From Calonectria ilicicola (Eukaryota; Ascomycota; Sordariomycetes; Hypocreales; Nectriaceae): 64,000 bases of DNA. The notes beneath the pieces are model-generated. The model was not told where the DNA came from and ran no database searches. It saw only the letters and a list, made by a program, of their open reading frames with translations. Positions 60,944 to 64,000 of this stretch are shown here, piece after piece (positions within the stretch are counted from its first letter, which is position 1; the number at the start of each line of letters is the position of its first letter). Position numbers and translations under genes: made by a program. Location of the stretch: assembly GCA_020809705.1 (NCBI GenBank), contig CP085825.1:7378001-7442000 (forward strand), given 5' to 3'.

Positions 60944-62211
60944 ACGGCCCCCACGAGCCACGACATGAATGACGATGGATGAGATGAAAAAGGATGAATA
61001 ATGAGAAATGGAACTCGATTCATCGAAAAGACGCTTTAATGGTGAATGGGCGGATTGAGCAAAGGATAGATGCTTGTCAATGAAGGGAAACTTTTTTTTT
61101 TTTTCTGTCGTTCGAACCCGAGTCAGACACGTTCCTGAGAGATTGGAGGATGCCACCTGGTTGGGTTGCTTGCGATTCTTGAGACAGCGTACAGGGAGAT
61201 ATAGTCACTACGTCATATGAGTCTACAAATCACATTGCTTTTGGACCAAATTATTTAAGGGCCCATGATGTGGTGGTGCATGGCTTCTCCCGCTCTAGGT
61301 TATGTCTGGACATGGCGATGAGACAAGTTAATTGCCAAGTGCACAACGCCAATAAGAATGCTCTTTTGTTTGCAACATTGCGATAATTAAATCAAAATAT
61401 GATGCCTTGTCTTTCAAGGTCCAGACCTCTTTTGGATTGAACTTAAGAAGAAATAGCGAAGCACTTTTCTCTTGACTCAATTTCGAATTCGAGGCCGTCA
61501 GAAGGAAACATGGGCGCCGCCACGTCAAGGATCGCCGTGGTGTGTCTTAGACGGCCCTTCCCATTGCCTGAAGCGGTGCCACACCCTGCCGATCCTCTCT
61601 CTCATCCAGCCAACGATGCGCATGTTCCTGGATACGGTGCCTGAATTGTCATCTGCTGTTTCGGCACTTCTCCCTCGTGGCAGATGTGGTTTTTCTTTTC
61701 CCCCCGACTGTATTCAACCCGTCACCTTGTCCACTGATCTGCACTGAAAGCAAACGGGTAAATCCTACGGGGCGGTCGGTAAATACCAAGTGGATCAGCC
61801 CCTCTCTGGCCCCTGGGATCTGGACCTGTAGTGCCTAATGTGGCAGGCCAAGCAACCGAGTTCCGAGTTACAGCGCGCCGCACGGAGCCAAGACTTATAA
61901 TGCACTAATTAGCCCGCTCTAGGTCAACTTCACTTCTCGAAGGCAGTAGTCTTTTCCCTTTTTTCTCAGGGGTAATTAGCATATCACAACACATTCCAAA
62001 AGGGCAACTAATTTTTTTTTGTGCAAATGGCTCATGATTCGAGCGTCAATTAATCTTCATGTTCATCTCAGTAACTATTTGACATGAAGCGTTCAAGCTT
62101 ATTCCCATGTATCGGTACCCAATTATATTAACAAAACAACGCTCCACTGAGAATGCCCAACACCAGAATTAAACACCTTTGAGCGTCCGCCGAGGTAGAG
62201 AAAGCATTGCT
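60944..62211. other. Intergenic 1.3 kb between convergent genes
   Basis: No gene is recognised. It holds 3' flanks of both neighbours and a T-tract at 61091-61105. Confidence 0.45.
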
Positions 62212-62841
62212 TTACAGAAGAGCAACGACGAAGCCGGCAGCGGCCATGGCGGCAGCAGCCATGCCAGCGTTGCGGGTAGCACCGCTGGTGGACTTGCCGG
62301 TGGAGCTGGCGGTGGCGCCGGAGCCGGAGGCGGTGGAGGCAGAGTCGGAGGAGTCAGAGCTCTTGGAGTCGCTAGAGTCGCTGGACTCAGTGGACTTGGA
62401 GCTGGAGCCGGTAGCAGTGGCCTTGGCATCGGAGCCACCAGCACCGGTGGAGCAGACGGGGACCACAGACTCGTACTTGGTGAGAGCAGGGCACTCGGAG
62501 GTGAGGGCGTCAATCTCCTTGGAGTGGGCAGAGTACCAGGACAGGATCTCGGAGCTGTAGCTGGCGTACTGCTTGCTCAGGCTGGCGGGAGTAGAGAAGC
62601 TGCAGGGGTTGGTCTGGGGGTGCTCGGTGAGGTCCTTGATGATCTCGGCGGGAGGAGTAGGGATGGCAGTGTAGACCGACATCACGGCGGTGGCACAAGA
62701 GCCGCTGAGACCGGAACCGGCCTCAGTGGCAGTGGCGCGGGCCTCGAGGTAGCTGCGCTTGCGGTGCTCGTGGACCATGAAGTTGTCGGCAGAGACGACT
62801 GAGGCCAGGAGAGTGGCAGCGACGGCAATCTTGGCGTGCAT
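62212..62841 (-). CDS. Secreted, Ser-rich, probably GPI-anchored protein
   Basis: Single exon, 209 residues. A signal peptide ends near residue 18 (MHAKIAVAATLLASVVSA). A cysteine-bearing domain of about 85 residues follows (SGSCATAVMSVYTAIPTPPAEI ... NPCSFSTPASLSKQYASYSSEILSW ... SECPALTKYESVVPVCS), with four Cys, resembling a fungal family without assigned function. Residues about 133-190 are a Ser/Thr/Ala-rich, probably O-glycosylated linker. The last residues (AGMAAAAMAAAGFVVALL) form a hydrophobic tail with Ser-Gly-Ala before it, as expected for a GPI signal, so the product is likely attached to membrane or wall. Confidence 0.85.
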   Translation of the reverse strand: MHAKIAVAATLLASVVSADNFMVHEHRKRSYLEARATATEAGSGLSGSCATAVMSVYTAIPTPPAEIIKDLTEHPQTNPCSFSTPASLSKQYASYSSEILSWYSAHSKEIDALTSECPALTKYESVVPVCSTGAGGSDAKATATGSSSKSTESSDSSDSKSSDSSDSASTASGSGATASSTGKSTSGATRNAGMAAAAMAAAGFVVALL

Positions 62842-64000
62842 CTTGAAGGATGTTATTAAGAAGTTGTTAAGTGGTGGTTGAAGGTATTAAGTTGGAGACG
62901 TTGCTCTGAAGAAGATGAAGTGGTATTCAAGATGTTGTTGATGTGTTGGAACGGATATTCATCTTCGAGGGGGGACAGGAAGCCTCTTTATACAAACTTC
63001 TTGCAAACGGGGAAGACATAACCCACATCAACGGTCGGGTACCGGTCCTGCCTCTGAGTAGCTTCCCCGGAATGCAGCACGGTTTGGCGGCGCCGACAGC
63101 AGGTCTGGATGTCTCAGCTTGAACACAATCTGGGTCCATAGCTAGCGCTTATCCCGAGTCGGATCAACTTTGGCGCCAAGGGGACCTGCGCTAGTCAGGC
63201 TGCCCTACGGCGAGCAAATTAATGTGATAGAATACGCCCAATAATAATATGAAGCAATCAACTAAAGGGGGGCTTGGGGGAAGAGAAGGTTAGCTCCGCG
63301 ACGGCCACTTCCTAACCAGGTACAGCACTGTCTTGAGAGGGTGATGAAAAGCCATGAGAAAGATATCACCCCTGGCAGCGTGCATGAATATCCATGACGA
63401 TATGATTACAATGAGTCGGCAGATGGCATCCTGGGTGACAAGGAGTTGGGACGTCAATGGCAATTAGCCTTGCATCGCATATGGCCGTTGTAGATCAACA
63501 AGGGAGTTGCACATCCTCCAGACATAGTGAAGCTTGAAAAAAGCTTACCAAAGTGCCGATCCAGTGAGACGGATCTAGAGCCAAAAGTCTCGGCTGTCAT
63601 CTGTACCTGCATTAACTTTTCTTCTTCTCCCGAGTCGACAAACTCCCAACATCTCAACACGCACCAGCCCGGCCAAGGCTCGAGCATTAGTCTGGAGGGG
63701 CTGAGCTTCTAGTGGCTTGGATACGAAATCGAGAGCAGGTGCTGGTGGGAGGTCACCACACAGACGTGAATGGGCATAAGGCTGAAAGGCATTCCATGGA
63801 TGTATTCTTGCCATCCGAACAGGCAATGCCATCATTTCCTCAAGGCAAACCCCGGGAGCTGGCGCGGCGCTAGCGGCAATCCTGAGCCGAAGCTCTGAAG
63901 CCGGTGCGTCTTCGCAGATCAGCCCTGAAACTAAGGAGAGGGAGCTGAATAGGCTAGCGGGCCAATCGTCTGGTCTCGTCCGTACAGAAAAGTGGTCTTG
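62842..64000. other. Right edge, promoter of the GPI-type gene and unexplained sequence
   Basis: A TATA-type element (TATAAA on the minus strand, 62992-62987) lies about 146 bp upstream of the GPI-type start. The remaining 1 kb has no supported coding region; a gene might continue beyond the window. Confidence 0.4.

Overview
The window is nuclear DNA of a filamentous ascomycete, most likely a Sordariomycete and perhaps Hypocreales. Evidence: short GT-AG introns (mostly 48-115 nt) with CTAAC/CTGAC branch points, fungal-only families (Zn2Cys6 factor, bZIP with DUF3425, DUF4419, mannitol-1-phosphate 5-dehydrogenase, small secreted Cys-rich protein) and compact genes on both strands. Species cannot be fixed from sequence alone. 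Exon coordinates below were worked out by hand from splice signals and reading frame, without transcript data.

Left part (1-23 kb): a 963-residue protein with a PD-(D/E)XK-like core (minus); mitochondrial RNA helicase SUV3 (minus); a VAMP7/Nyv1-type longin R-SNARE (plus); a small orphan membrane protein (minus); then a 3.9 kb gene-poor stretch that holds a broken copy of V-ATPase subunit e and a three-copy imperfect tandem repeat. A five-exon Zn2Cys6 transcription factor (plus), an SDR oxidoreductase (minus), a DUF2235 alpha/beta hydrolase (minus) and a peroxisomal enoyl-CoA hydratase ending in SKL (minus) follow.

Middle part (23-40.5 kb): RBM25/Snu71-like splicing factor (minus), mitochondrial ribosomal protein bS21m (plus), augmin subunit HAUS6 (minus) and a membrane protein with DANGQP repeats (plus). 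Then comes a compact locus of a secreted sulfatase, a divergent bZIP/DUF3425 regulator, a 101-residue secreted protein with eight cysteines and an apparent GC-AG intron, and a secreted DUF4419 protein. Mannitol-1-phosphate dehydrogenase (minus) closes this part.

Right part (40.5-64 kb): a 7.7 kb stretch with no recognisable gene but many simple repeats, then glucose-6-phosphate isomerase (minus), Sch9-type AGC kinase (minus), COPI beta-prime subunit (plus), a 70-residue Cys-rich protein (plus) and a Ser-rich GPI-anchored wall protein (minus).

Most genes are housekeeping (RNA turnover, splicing, vesicle traffic, central carbon, nutrient signalling). The accessory flavour is at 32.5-38.2 kb, where three secreted proteins flank a single regulator. 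Glucose-6-phosphate isomerase and mannitol-1-phosphate dehydrogenase share fructose-6-phosphate, and Sch9 is a nutrient kinase, so the right part has a carbon-metabolism theme.
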